A stretch of 64,000 bases of DNA. Origin: Pirellula sp. SH-Sr6A. GTDB taxonomy: Bacteria > Planctomycetota > Planctomycetia > Pirellulales > Pirellulaceae. The notes under the pieces were generated by a model. The model searched no databases, had not been told where the DNA came from, and worked only from the letters and a program-made list of their open reading frames with translations. Both the position numbers and the translations under genes were made by a program. Where the stretch lies: the NCBI RefSeq assembly GCF_001610875.1, contig NZ_CP011272.1, positions 1,407,988 through 1,471,987 of the forward strand. The letters run 5' to 3'. Below, one piece after another: positions 35,096 to 43,701 of this stretch (the first letter of the stretch is position 1; each line of letters begins with the position of its first letter).

Positions 35096-37129
35096 TTACT
35101 CGCCGGTGACCTTCACAGCGGCGCGTGGGTCTTGCGAGTTCACACCGAAGTCGATGTAAGAACGAAAGCCCATGCCGAGCGTGTTGGCCGGCATCTCAAC
35201 GCGTTCGATGACCGGCGTACGTCGACCGTTAAGGAACACGATCTCAAAGGCGGGCAGTACATTTGGATTAGCGAACAGATACCAAGCCGAGCCGCTGGCT
35301 CCCTGGTAGTAGCTGTCCGACAAATGCGGCGTTGAAATGACGCGGTACTTGTTGCGGTGTGGGTTGTCGACCGGAATCTTGGTCGGCGTTCCCTGGGCAT
35401 CCATCATGAGCTGGGCCGAACCCATCAGCAGTTCCGCATCGGTTTCGATCTCGACGGGAACGACCAAAAACTCGGGCCGAATGTTGATCGGCTTTTGATC
35501 CTTGGCCTTGTTACCAGGCCCAACCTTCTGCTTGCGGAAGGTCGTCTTGGCAACGGTGAGCGACTCGGGACCGAACTTTGTATCGGGACCTTGCAGCAAG
35601 TTTCCATTGGCCGAGGAGAAGAACGCCGTGTTCTTGAGCAGTAGCGTGAAGAACAGCTCATCGATCGACTCAGCACCGCTGCGTCCCATTTGACGAGGGA
35701 TGTCCATGAACGCGTTGAGGTCATCGTTGATGATGTCGTGGCGAGTCAGCGCAAGGATCTGACCGTAGGTGTCAGCCTTGTTGCTATACTTTTGGTCGGA
35801 GAGCTTTCCATGCTTCAGCTCGCCATCGGGCGCAACCTTTTCGAAGCCGCCAGTGCCAAGCAAACGATAGCGCGAGATTTCCTTGAAGTCACTCACAGTC
35901 CCGATGCTGCACAGGTCAAACGCTGCGATCGGCGTCGATTCATAGGCAGACAGAAGCGTCTTGTTCATGACATTCTCGAGGATGCCAGGAAGCGACATCG
36001 TCGAAAAACCGGCGCGAATCGTTGCGGTTCCATCGCCGAAGACGCGCGGAACATCGAACCCTTCGAGCCGTGCGCACTCGGCAACGAGTTCACGCAAGCC
36101 AATGTGGCGAAGCGGATCGGCAGCGTTGAGCGTTCGCTCTCCGTAGGCCTTGAGCAACTTTGTTTCGTCGAGTCCTACCGATAAGCAGCAAGCTGCCTCG
36201 AGGACTTCGCGTCGGTACATCGGTTGGCTTGCCTGTTGGTCAGGGGCCTTGGGTCGTTCGATTCGCAGCACTGCCAACTCCGTTTTGGTAACACTCCAGC
36301 CTTCCTCGATCGCGCGAGCTTCGATCTCCGTGTGCTTGCCAGCACACACTTTGCGAATGCCGGCGATACGCTTGGATTCAGCAGCGGCTTCGATACGCAT
36401 CTTGGAAACGACTCCGCTCGTGACAGGACGCTTGGGCTTGCTGCCCATATCCAAGCTGGCGTTCACCGGGTCGAGCTCCGAATCATCGGACTCGGTGGTG
36501 TCGTCATCCGGCTGTTCGCTATCGAGGTCCTCGTCATCGCCAGACTGGCCAGCTGCAATCCGAGCCTCGGTGTCATCGTCGGCACCAAGGGCTACGAACG
36601 AGACTTCACCCAGCGTTGACTTGCGAGCGATGTAAACAGGGCCTTTGAACTCGCGACTGTTGGCGGTTGCAGTCTTGCCTTCAGGAATGAAGACAACTTT
36701 GTCGGCGTTCGCGCCGAGCGATGCTTGCCAAGGGAAACCGTTCTCGCTGGTAGCGATGACTTCTTGCGCGGTATTGCCCACACCTGAGATCACGCCAGCG
36801 ACTTCAAGCCGAGAATCGCCGACCATGATGTCGTCGGTGTGACCAACGATACTGGCGCGATCGTGGTCCTTGAGAATGGGGCGAGACTTGCGAGTAACTC
36901 GCATGCCCGCTAAGTCAACGACTACGGGATATGGCCAGCCACCAAGACGCATCGCGCCACCGGTGTAAGCGACCATTGAGAACTTTCGCAGCGCCGGCTT
37001 GCCTTCTTCGGCAGCCTCAGCGGCTTGTAAATTGATCGAACTGGAATCGTCACAAACGATTCGTAGCGAGCTTGGTACCGACTCGGCATCCACCTCACTC
37101 TGCTTGTTCGACTGCAATGTCTTCGTCAT
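35096..37129 (-). CDS. Prohead protease-major capsid protein fusion (Mu gpT-like capsid)
   Basis: 677 residues. Residues about 45-190 form a phage prohead-protease-like domain (VTRKSRPILKDHDRASIVGH carries the His, TLGEVSFVALG the late motif). A very acidic linker (about 195-235) may act as scaffold. The C-terminal part (about 340-677) is a gpT-like major capsid protein: RYRLLGTGGFEKVAPDGELK, NKADTYGQILALTRHDIIND. AGGAG precedes the ATG inside the end of the portal gene (35-base overlap). Self-cleavage to free the capsid protein is expected from the family. Confidence 0.88.
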   Translation of the reverse strand: MTKTLQSNKQSEVDAESVPSSLRIVCDDSSSINLQAAEAAEEGKPALRKFSMVAYTGGAMRLGGWPYPVVVDLAGMRVTRKSRPILKDHDRASIVGHTDDIMVGDSRLEVAGVISGVGNTAQEVIATSENGFPWQASLGANADKVVFIPEGKTATANSREFKGPVYIARKSTLGEVSFVALGADDDTEARIAAGQSGDDEDLDSEQPDDDTTESDDSELDPVNASLDMGSKPKRPVTSGVVSKMRIEAAAESKRIAGIRKVCAGKHTEIEARAIEEGWSVTKTELAVLRIERPKAPDQQASQPMYRREVLEAACCLSVGLDETKLLKAYGERTLNAADPLRHIGLRELVAECARLEGFDVPRVFGDGTATIRAGFSTMSLPGILENVMNKTLLSAYESTPIAAFDLCSIGTVSDFKEISRYRLLGTGGFEKVAPDGELKHGKLSDQKYSNKADTYGQILALTRHDIINDDLNAFMDIPRQMGRSGAESIDELFFTLLLKNTAFFSSANGNLLQGPDTKFGPESLTVAKTTFRKQKVGPGNKAKDQKPINIRPEFLVVPVEIETDAELLMGSAQLMMDAQGTPTKIPVDNPHRNKYRVISTPHLSDSYYQGASGSAWYLFANPNVLPAFEIVFLNGRRTPVIERVEMPANTLGMGFRSYIDFGVNSQDPRAAVKVTGE

Positions 37130-38579
37130 CCGTTACATCTCCTGGAGAAAGTGAAGTTGAATCGGTCGAGAGTCCGAGCTCACGCATGAGCGAGATCTCT
37201 TTCGCGCGTTGTTTAAGTTCCGCCTCCCAATCACGCCCCTGCCTCGCGTATTCATGGGCCAGAGTTGTCGTATGATTGGCGAGGCGGATTTTCTGGGCAT
37301 TGGCTTCTTTGGCTGGGTCGACATGCTCATGTCCGTCCCAGAACCATTGATGCTCGAACGACGAGTCGAGGGTGCGAAGCGAGTTAGGCAGATAGCCTTC
37401 GATGAGAATCGCTTCGCGCAGCCATGCGTACAGAATGCGATCCAGAATGGTGCGAGCCATCTGGGACTGCTCGACACGGATCGACTTGAAGTAGGTTTGG
37501 TGGTCGAGTCTCCCGGAGGCATAGTTGTAACCCGACGAATTACCAGCAGCGACATTGAACGGCATGTTCAAACAACGTGCGATTTCGTTGAGAATCTCGC
37601 GTTTGAACTCTGCGTAAGTCGTGGCTGGTTGCTCAGCATGCATCTGAGCCATCTTCCAACCGCCTGGCATGGTCAGCAGGGCTCGCTTCTCCAGCTCGAT
37701 CGGCTCGAACGGTTCAGCAGCGTCCGCTTCGCCACCGGCCGGCGCATCGGTGTAGAGAATCCCAGCGAAGTCAGCCGCTGTTTCGGCAGCCGCTAATACT
37801 GCCAAAGTGAATCGTCGCAGTTGTGCAAACAGTGGCAGCGCCGGCGTGATATCGGGGATACCACGGATCTGCCCTGGACGATCGCTGCGGAAGAAATGGA
37901 GGATTGAATTGGCATCGATGGTGTCGTAACTCTCGGTCAACGAGAATGCGTCGTCGCCCGGATGTTCTCGAAGAACATCGTATGAGATTGGGTTGCCATG
38001 CTCATCGAAGCGAATGCCATCGAGGTAACGATTACTGTCGAGAGCCAAGATAGGTGACGTGACCTGTTCGGCTTCGACCAGCTTGAGATCGAGTTGAACC
38101 GGCGAATCGATTCTTGGGTTACTGGTTAGCAAACCAAATGATTCACCGTCCGATACGCGGGCGAGCCGCATCGTGCGTAGCTTCTCTGCCAAGCAAATTG
38201 CATCAGCCCACGCAAAGAACTCTTGCTCAACAAATCGGTTTGCAAATGCATCCATAGTCAGCATTTGCAATCGAGGGCCCGTGCCAACACAGTCGTTGGC
38301 CAGAGTCAGCGAGATGCCACGAGCATAAGAGTTGTTGGCAATCTCGTATCGCGAACGGTTGCGTAGCGTGCGGCGCACTTCGGGGCTATTGGCCGCACTG
38401 GCCGATAGTCCGTCTGCGGCCGCCCAGTGGCGAACGTTGTCGACCGTGGTGGTCGCAGCGTCGTAGCGCCCCAGCAATCTCACCAACGACCAGGGGTGTC
38501 GGGTCGAGCGTCCACGGACGAGCGATCGATCTTTGCGATCGCCGTTCTTGCTCAGAATCCCTGACAACAACTTAAACAT
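37095..38579 (-). CDS. Phage portal protein (lambda-type), copy 1, complete
   Basis: About 494 residues from the ATG at 38579 (MFKLLSGILSK); the frame is open 11 codons further, and that stretch is also conserved in copy 2. Core motifs are YEIANNSYARGISLTLANDCVGTG, a segment with Asp/Glu-rich pocket, and LGRYDAATTTVDNVRHW near the start, as in lambda gpB-like portals. It forms the DNA entry ring at the capsid vertex. The C-terminal 54 residues after HTTTL are present here but replaced in copy 2. Confidence 0.88.
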   Translation of the reverse strand: MFKLLSGILSKNGDRKDRSLVRGRSTRHPWSLVRLLGRYDAATTTVDNVRHWAAADGLSASAANSPEVRRTLRNRSRYEIANNSYARGISLTLANDCVGTGPRLQMLTMDAFANRFVEQEFFAWADAICLAEKLRTMRLARVSDGESFGLLTSNPRIDSPVQLDLKLVEAEQVTSPILALDSNRYLDGIRFDEHGNPISYDVLREHPGDDAFSLTESYDTIDANSILHFFRSDRPGQIRGIPDITPALPLFAQLRRFTLAVLAAAETAADFAGILYTDAPAGGEADAAEPFEPIELEKRALLTMPGGWKMAQMHAEQPATTYAEFKREILNEIARCLNMPFNVAAGNSSGYNYASGRLDHQTYFKSIRVEQSQMARTILDRILYAWLREAILIEGYLPNSLRTLDSSFEHQWFWDGHEHVDPAKEANAQKIRLANHTTTLAHEYARQGRDWEAELKQRAKEISLMRELGLSTDSTSLSPGDVTDDEDIAVEQAE

Positions 38580-38651
38580 CCGTGACTCAATCCCTACTGT
38601 TAAACCCGACACCCCTGCCTATAGAAACAAGCTCGATCAGTTGCGAACCAA

Positions 38652-38849
38652 TTAGTCCGCACCCGGTGGCACGAGCTTGTTGAAACGAAGACCACGCTTC
38701 GGTTGAGAGGCGGCTGTTTTGGACGCCAGATACTTGTCAGCAGCGATCTGCTCCGTGAGCTTGTGCTGCTCGACGCTACCGGCATCTCCCGATGCCTTAG
38801 CAGGTGCTTTCGCACTATCGCGAATCGTTTCTTGCAAGTTGTCAGACAT
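38652..38849 (-). CDS. Small protein at the gpW position, copy 1
   Basis: 65 residues, MSDNLQETIRDSAKAPAKAS then EQIAADKYLASK and RGLRFNKLVPPGAD. It lies between large terminase and portal, where lambda has gpW (a head-tail joining protein of similar size). Sequence likeness to gpW is not clear, so the assignment is positional. A near-identical gene lies in copy 2 (52475-52672), which supports that it is real. Confidence 0.7.
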   Translation of the reverse strand: MSDNLQETIRDSAKAPAKASGDAGSVEQHKLTEQIAADKYLASKTAASQPKRGLRFNKLVPPGAD

Positions 38850-38959
38850 ACATGCGGCCTACCTGAGAATGAAGAAGTGGTCTTCTATCTGTAGGAATAC
38901 CCGGTACCCATGTAGATTGACGGAAAAGCGAGAATATTTTTTTGATCAAGTCTTTCGGG

Positions 38960-41230
38960 CTACTGGTTCCGCCGGCGCTTCTGCATCTCAGAAAAGCTCA
39001 TCCGCTCCTTACGGATCTCGGCCGTGCCTTCGATGCCTGGAAGAATCACGCCTTGCATTGACGCCGCAACCGCAGAACCAACCAAACAGTCAAACCAGTG
39101 GTTGTCGGGCTGCTCCGGTCGCTGCTTCCATTCGTCGACGCTCCGGCCGCGGGCCTCTGTCTTGACGAAGTACTCCGAGGTTAGATGCTCGGCGAGCATG
39201 CGATGGGTCTCGGCGTTGGTGCCAAAGAGCGAAAGGCAACCGCGATCGCCCATCGCGACTTGCAGGCGAGCGTTGATAAACGACTTCCACCAGTTCGTAT
39301 CGTAGACCACGTGGCGGATGGCCCGCTTACCGGCGACGTTGGGGATACGCCAGTTGAGCCCTACGCGATCACCTGGCCGGCGACGATATTCGCTAAACGG
39401 CAAACTCGATGCGCCCACGAAGCGACCGTGGCTGGGGATGATCACAGCGGCGTGTTTTGACTGCCGGCAGAACTGGTAGACCACATCCGTCGACTGGCCC
39501 CAGTTAGCATCGATCAAACAGCGACCGATGCGCATCGCTGCACCGTCATCTCGCTGCCATTCCCGATCGAGTAGTTTTGAAGTTAGCGATTCGAGGCCGG
39601 CGTAGATCGATCCTTCGAGTCCGCTTCCAGTCGCTTCGGAGCTCAGTGTCTGGCGAGCCTCGCGCAGCGTAAAGTAGGGACGCTGCTGGTCGGGGTAGCA
39701 ACCATAGTCGATTACATAACCCGTGTAATCGTCCTCCCAAGCGGTGACCACATAGAACAGGAGCTTTTGCTGGACGTCAATGAAGGCCGTGAGATGGTTT
39801 GCACCGATCGATACCAAACCACGATCCATGCGGTTGATCTTTCTCGCGACTTCTTCTGGTTTGAGCATTCCGTCAACCACCGTTTCCGCTGGCAGAGGTT
39901 GGTTTTGATATTCGGCGAAGAACGCAGCTTCGTCTTGTAGCTTGAGATTCATCGCGTGTTGGATTGCAGAGAGTTCGTCGTAGTTGAATCGCTCCTGCCA
40001 AGCGATAACGGCACCCTCGTCCATCGCGGCTTGATTCTGACGATAGAACTCGGTGGCCGCTTCACCACCATCACCGCCACGCATCCCTTCGGCGCGGATC
40101 TCGGCGTAACGTTCCCATAGCGTATCGTTCTTGGGGAACGCATAGACCATCTTTGTCCGCTCGCCATTCCATTCGGGATGCCGATTGCGATCGAGGATAT
40201 TGTCGGCCATATCACCCGGGCGAATCACGGTGCAGGGCATGATGCCCGATATTTTCTTGCCCGGCCCGGCCAAGCCAAGGACTGCGCCGGCGAGGATGCT
40301 TTCGCGATTCGCGCATTGCGAGAGCGAACGAGCGCTCTCATCCGTTTGCGGGTCATCGAGTACCACAAGACTCGGACGTACTGTTCTGCCATCTGGACGC
40401 TTGAACTTCATACCGCGGATGCGACCCGTAAGGCCGGCGACCTTGATGATCGCTCCGCTAGCGCTGCTACCCTCGATTGTTGGTAAGACGACTTCTTTGG
40501 CGGTCCATCCGATCTGCGTGCGCTTGCCTTTGTAAAGTTGACCATTGGCTCGATTGGAAATCCCATCGAGGGCTTGGATCGGGAAGCAGACCTCGGGGAA
40601 GTCGGCTAAGAGCAGCTCGTTGCTGTCGAGTTCGGTTTTGATTGAGTCGAGCATGTCACACGCATGACCTTCATCGCTGCCGATCAAACATACGAAGTTA
40701 CGATGCCCGTAAAGCACCGCCCATATGCAAGCGACTTCAGCAATCGAACTCTTGCCGCTACCACGCGCCATCGCGAGTGCAAACAAACCGCCATGCACAA
40801 CCGCTTGCTCGATCTTCTCGATGACCTTGATGTGGTCCGGCGACCAGGCGAGATGGAACGTTAGCGGAAAGTATGTTTCACAAAAGTATCGGAAGTCTCG
40901 CGACGCCCGATCTTTGCGATCTGGGTTATCGACCTCTGGTAGTTCACCAATGTCTCGACCTGCAAGTGCGAGCGCTGCATTGCGTGCGCGAGCTCGCTCC
41001 TTCATCGCATCGTAGGGATCGACACCGTTTGTCGTACGAGGTGTATGTCGTACGACATGCATCCATGCGCAATAGCGAAGCAAATCGACGGTCTTATTGT
41101 CGCCGATGCGTGCGCCGGCGCGTTGACGATGGCGATACAGTTGACGCTCGCTGATCACCTCGCCTAGCGGCGTCGAGTTCAGCAGTCGGCATAGCTCGCT
41201 TGGTTTTAGCTTCCTCGGATCACTCGCCAC
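38960..41230 (-). CDS. Terminase large subunit (GpA-like), copy 1
   Basis: 756 residues from the GTG at 41230, chosen because copy 2 starts at the equivalent GTG and because it overlaps the small terminase end by 11 bases; an in-frame ATG upstream at 41284 lies inside that gene. The N-terminal 60 residues (ELCRLLNSTPLGEVISERQLYRHRQRAG) look like a winged-helix DNA-binding domain. The ATPase has MARGSGKSS (Walker A) and SLVVLDDPQTDES (Walker B); the C-terminal nuclease part holds FIDVQQKLLFY and DNHWFDCLVG. It packages DNA into the prohead. Confidence 0.88.
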   Translation of the reverse strand: MASDPRKLKPSELCRLLNSTPLGEVISERQLYRHRQRAGARIGDNKTVDLLRYCAWMHVVRHTPRTTNGVDPYDAMKERARARNAALALAGRDIGELPEVDNPDRKDRASRDFRYFCETYFPLTFHLAWSPDHIKVIEKIEQAVVHGGLFALAMARGSGKSSIAEVACIWAVLYGHRNFVCLIGSDEGHACDMLDSIKTELDSNELLLADFPEVCFPIQALDGISNRANGQLYKGKRTQIGWTAKEVVLPTIEGSSASGAIIKVAGLTGRIRGMKFKRPDGRTVRPSLVVLDDPQTDESARSLSQCANRESILAGAVLGLAGPGKKISGIMPCTVIRPGDMADNILDRNRHPEWNGERTKMVYAFPKNDTLWERYAEIRAEGMRGGDGGEAATEFYRQNQAAMDEGAVIAWQERFNYDELSAIQHAMNLKLQDEAAFFAEYQNQPLPAETVVDGMLKPEEVARKINRMDRGLVSIGANHLTAFIDVQQKLLFYVVTAWEDDYTGYVIDYGCYPDQQRPYFTLREARQTLSSEATGSGLEGSIYAGLESLTSKLLDREWQRDDGAAMRIGRCLIDANWGQSTDVVYQFCRQSKHAAVIIPSHGRFVGASSLPFSEYRRRPGDRVGLNWRIPNVAGKRAIRHVVYDTNWWKSFINARLQVAMGDRGCLSLFGTNAETHRMLAEHLTSEYFVKTEARGRSVDEWKQRPEQPDNHWFDCLVGSAVAASMQGVILPGIEGTAEIRKERMSFSEMQKRRRNQ

Positions 41231-41426
41231 GTCCCATCTCCTTTGCTTGCCACGCGCTGTAGTGCACGAGGTTGATCGTGCCATCGGCGTTCACCGGCGC
41301 ACCGCTTTGTATGTCAAGGCGGATCTTCTCTGGATCGATCCGCTCTCGGTATGCGGCCGCAAGTAGCTTCGCCGCTTGTTCCACCGGAATCCTCGTCGGA
41401 TCGACCTGGCCCGTTCCTTCACTCAT
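41220..41426 (-). CDS. Putative terminase small subunit or DNA-binding partner, copy 1
   Basis: 68 residues: PVEQAAKLLAAAYRERIDPEKI, then GAPVNADGTINLVHYSAWQAKEMGRGE. The helical start and INLVHYSAW are like the DNA-binding domain of Nu1-type small terminases. It is directly upstream of the large terminase with an 11-base overlap and is conserved at the same place in copy 2. GGAGGA precedes its ATG. Confidence 0.65.
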   Translation of the reverse strand: MSEGTGQVDPTRIPVEQAAKLLAAAYRERIDPEKIRLDIQSGAPVNADGTINLVHYSAWQAKEMGRGE

Positions 41427-41575
41427 CGCATTCCTCCGTGACTTGGGATCTCGAAACGTGGGGCCACCGTTTGCGCACGGTCGCGTTTTGGCCGCATGTT
41501 CGCCTGGTTATGCGGAGCATGTTTGGACGCGATGGTGGCGTAATGCTGGGGCACCGGTGGCCTCTCAAAAAACAT
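41423..41575 (-). CDS. Possible 50-codon ORF coupled to small terminase, copy 1
   Basis: An open frame of 50 codons (MFFERPPVPQHYATIASKHA at the start) ends in ATGA overlapping the small terminase start. The same 50 codons, without insertion or deletion, occur in copy 2 (56181-56333), with mostly conservative changes. There is no good ribosome binding site, and the stretch lies in the divergent control region, so the conservation may instead reflect a promoter or a packaging site. Confidence 0.3.
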   Translation of the reverse strand: MFFERPPVPQHYATIASKHAPHNQANMRPKRDRAQTVAPRFEIPSHGGMR

Positions 41576-41606
41576 GGAAATTACTAGGAAAACATGCAAG
41601 ACTTCG
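41427..41606. promoter_or_regulatory. Conserved divergent region upstream of small terminase, copy 1
   Basis: This gap separates the leftward packaging operon from the rightward amidoligase and cassette array. Its sequence, for example CGCCTGGTTATGCG and the following GTGGCGTAATG and GGGGCACCGGTGGC, is kept in copy 2 (56185-56366). It should contain back-to-back promoters. Since phage cos or pac sites usually lie beside the small terminase gene, it is also the best candidate for the packaging site. Confidence 0.4.
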
Positions 41607-41648
41607 CTTGAGGTTCCTCGAAACGCATGGCTCATGTGTGTCATCGCG
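41607..41648 (+). repeat. Cassette leader repeat, copy A
   Basis: Core CTTGAGG...CGCATGGCTCATGTGTG, constant spacing of 12 bases between CTTGA and CGCATGG. Preceded by an A-rich tract. The mini-ORF starting at 41634 (MCVIAT) stays open into the amidoligase gene. Confidence 0.8.
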
Positions 41649-41699
41649 ACGCAGAAAACGCGACGCAAAACACACCTCGAACCACAAAGGAACAGAACG

Positions 41700-42557
41700 A
41701 TGAACGCAAACGAACTTTCTTGGGGAATTGAATTCGAATGTACGCTTCCTAGCACCGACAACACACCGATCGGCCCCTACCACAACGGATACCAAGTACC
41801 CTGGCTGCCAACCGGATGGAAAGCAGAACGCGACGGGAGCATCCGACCCGAGAACGCCAGCCGCAAAGGTTGCGAGTTTGTAAGCCCAATACTCAAAGGG
41901 GTTGAAGGCGTACAGCAGATCGAGAACGCGATCGACCAAATCAACGCTCGCGGGGGCCGAGTGAATTCCAGCTGCGGACTTCACGTAACTATTAGCTGGC
42001 ACGGAGACGCAGCCGCCTTGGCTCGATTGATTTCCTTGGTCGGCAACCACGAACGAGCGATCTACGCTTCGACCGGAACCCGCAAACGCGAACAGATGAT
42101 GTACGCCAAGCGAATCAAACAATACGGCAACAAAGACAACGCCAAGAGCCGATGCGAATCGGATCGCTACCACCTGCTGAACTTGACCCACCTGACCCGC
42201 GGCAAAAACCGAATCGAATTCCGAGCCTTCGGCGGAACGCTCAACAAGACCAAGGTGGTCGGATACCTGATGATGGTTTTGGGTTTGGTTGAACTCGCCC
42301 TCAATACCAAACGATGCAGCGAATGGGATTACATCAAGAAGGAAGGAACTAAGAGTTGCTGGGATCGCCCTGGTGCCGGCCTTGGCGAAACCGAACTCAA
42401 CCGATTGTTCTACCGACTCGGATGGACCAAGGGTTGGTACAAGGGTGCCCTTCGCGACAAGGTCTACGGAGAGATCGCCGGCGAAACCAAACCGGAATGG
42501 AAAACGATCAAAACCAAACTCCTCGAGCTCGCCCGCAAATACGACCACGCGGCCTAA
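41700..42557 (+). CDS. Amidoligase family protein, copy 1
   Basis: 285 residues from the ATG at 41700 (MNANELSWGIEFE), with AAGGAAC upstream; the frame is open further upstream through the leader (alternative start 41634). Motifs fit the putative amidoligase enzyme family (Amidoligase_2): GIEFECTL, GWKAERDGSI, GCEFVSPI, VNSSCGLHVTI and LNLTHLTRGKNRIEFRAF. The family is related to glutamine synthetase-type enzymes and is thought to form amide bonds, probably on peptides or proteins. Copy 2 (56460) is very similar, so it is under selection. Its partner substrate is unknown; a terminator follows. Confidence 0.82.
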   Translation: MNANELSWGIEFECTLPSTDNTPIGPYHNGYQVPWLPTGWKAERDGSIRPENASRKGCEFVSPILKGVEGVQQIENAIDQINARGGRVNSSCGLHVTISWHGDAAALARLISLVGNHERAIYASTGTRKREQMMYAKRIKQYGNKDNAKSRCESDRYHLLNLTHLTRGKNRIEFRAFGGTLNKTKVVGYLMMVLGLVELALNTKRCSEWDYIKKEGTKSCWDRPGAGLGETELNRLFYRLGWTKGWYKGALRDKVYGEIAGETKPEWKTIKTKLLELARKYDHAA

Positions 42558-42572
42558 ATCGCAACCACATAG

Positions 42573-42602
42573 AACGCCGCGAACGGAATCGCGGCGTTCT
42601 TC
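42573..42602 (+). terminator. Hairpin after amidoligase, copy 1
   Basis: Perfect 8-bp stem AACGCCGC / GCGGCGTT with a 10-base loop, followed by CTTCC. Placed just after the amidoligase stop, as is the stronger hairpin in copy 2. Confidence 0.7.
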
Positions 42603-42755
42603 CGCTTGGTCGCAACACTTGCGCACCGTCGCGTTCTTCACACCGCATGCGACCAAGTACCCAAGATCCAAACGGACGCAACACACGCGAACGTTGTGCG
42701 ACACGCGGCCGGCGAGAAAGCTGCGAAAAACATTCTGAAAACATGCCGTAAACGG

Positions 42756-42797
42756 CTTGAGGTTAATCAAACCGCATGGCTCATTTGTGGCATCACG
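42756..42797 (+). repeat. Cassette leader repeat, copy B
   Basis: CTTGAGGTTAATCAAACC then GCATGGCTCATTTGTGG. Two bases differ from the usual core, so the mini-ORF start is ATT instead of ATG. GGTT/AACC can pair. Confidence 0.8.
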
Positions 42798-42836
42798 TAA
42801 ACGATTCCATTCCCTTTCCCAAACGGAGAAACACAG

Positions 42837-43130
42837 ATGAACGACACGAATCAAACGAGCGCCGAACAAGCGATCCAGGACCAACTGCGACGGCTCAAAT
42901 GGATGATCCCCGATGCTATGCGCCGCATGGACGAGGCGGCTCAATGCATGCTTCGTCGCGCTCAAGGTGCGGTCAAAGACACCGAGGCATTGCTGGCCGA
43001 CCAACCATGCAGCATGTCCTGGGTCGATTTCGCCGAGGGCGACCTCCGCGCTGCACGCGAGGCCAAAGCGGAACTTGCAAAACTTCTCGAGCAACAAAGA
43101 ATGCTCGAGTTCTTCTTGAGGAAAGACTAG
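42837..43130 (+). CDS. Cassette protein, 97 residues, helical
   Basis: ATG follows ACGGAGAAACACAG, the ribosome binding site shared by most cassettes. The protein is almost fully helical (DQLRRLKWMIPDAMRRMDEA, REAKAELAKLLEQQRMLEFF) and probably a coiled coil. It has no homologue in the copy 2 array. A hairpin (GACCGAA/TTCGGTC near 43147-43170) follows. Function unknown. Confidence 0.65.
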   Translation: MNDTNQTSAEQAIQDQLRRLKWMIPDAMRRMDEAAQCMLRRAQGAVKDTEALLADQPCSMSWVDFAEGDLRAAREAKAELAKLLEQQRMLEFFLRKD

Positions 43131-43337
43131 GCCGCTGCAGAGGCAAAGACCGAACACGGAGGTTCGGTCGACGAATCGTTGGCAATATTGGGCCAACGGT
43201 TCGTCAATGTGGGCCTGTTTCGTGTATGTAACTAATAGTGGCCAACGGTCTGCAGCAATGCGAACGGCGGCATCGTGTGCGAATTGTTCGCAAAGGCAGA
43301 AACATTCAGATTTCTGCCGAGATTCTCGCAGGCTTGG
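43131..43337. other. Intercassette spacer with hairpins
   Basis: About 200 bases without a gene. It holds two inverted repeats (GACCGAA...TTCGGTC, and CGTTGGC...GCCAACG) and then the A-rich approach to leader repeat C. Confidence 0.4.
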
Positions 43338-43379
43338 CTTGAGCTTTCGCCAACCGCATGGCTCATGTGTGTCATCGCG
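43338..43379 (+). repeat. Cassette leader repeat, copy C
   Basis: CTTGAGCTTTCGCCAACC then GCATGGCTCATGTGTGTC. Mini-ORF reads MCVIA and stops at TAA, 40 bases before the gene, in the same frame as the gene. Confidence 0.85.
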
Positions 43380-43418
43380 TAAACGATTCAAACCTTTTTC
43401 CAAAACGGAGACACAAAC

Positions 43419-43676
43419 ATGACCAACGCAAACACCCAACACGCAGCGACCGACGCAACCCTTCGCCAGATCTTCAAGGCGATGGATGCCCACCAAGCCC
43501 AAGAGATCCGCGAAGCCTACTACAAGGCGATCGAGGGTTTGATGACCTTGGCAGAAACCCTTGAGATCGCCGACGCACAACAAACACCCTGCGCCGGCCC
43601 GCTTCTCACCGAACACTTCAACGCGGTCCAAGCCCTGGACGCGATGAAGAACAGTCGCCTTGGAAAGATCCTCTAA
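43419..43676 (+). CDS. Cassette protein, 85 residues (conserved in copy 2)
   Basis: The ATG follows ACGGAGACACAAAC. Helical protein: ATDATLRQIFKAMDAHQAQE, IREAYYKAIEGLMTLAETLE, ending AMKNSRLGKIL. The homologue at 57600-57857 differs at only a few residues, which shows it is a true gene under protein-level selection. Function unknown; short helical DNA- or protein-binding proteins of phages are possible comparisons. Confidence 0.8.
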   Translation: MTNANTQHAATDATLRQIFKAMDAHQAQEIREAYYKAIEGLMTLAETLEIADAQQTPCAGPLLTEHFNAVQALDAMKNSRLGKIL

Positions 43677-43701
43677 GCCACAGACCAGCGGAATGCCACG
43701 G

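Noticed and set aside
42689-42797. Sigma-70 or sigma-54 promoter within the leader repeat
   Set aside because: TTGA-like and TGGC blocks exist, but no partner box at normal spacing is shared by the copies, so no promoter class is claimed.
43358-43564. MAHVCHR... ORFs starting at the repeat core as the real cassette products
   Set aside because: This frame varies right after five residues (CAT, TAT, CAA, GCA, TAA) and has stops in some copies, so it is not protein-conserved. The M-C-V frame fits better.
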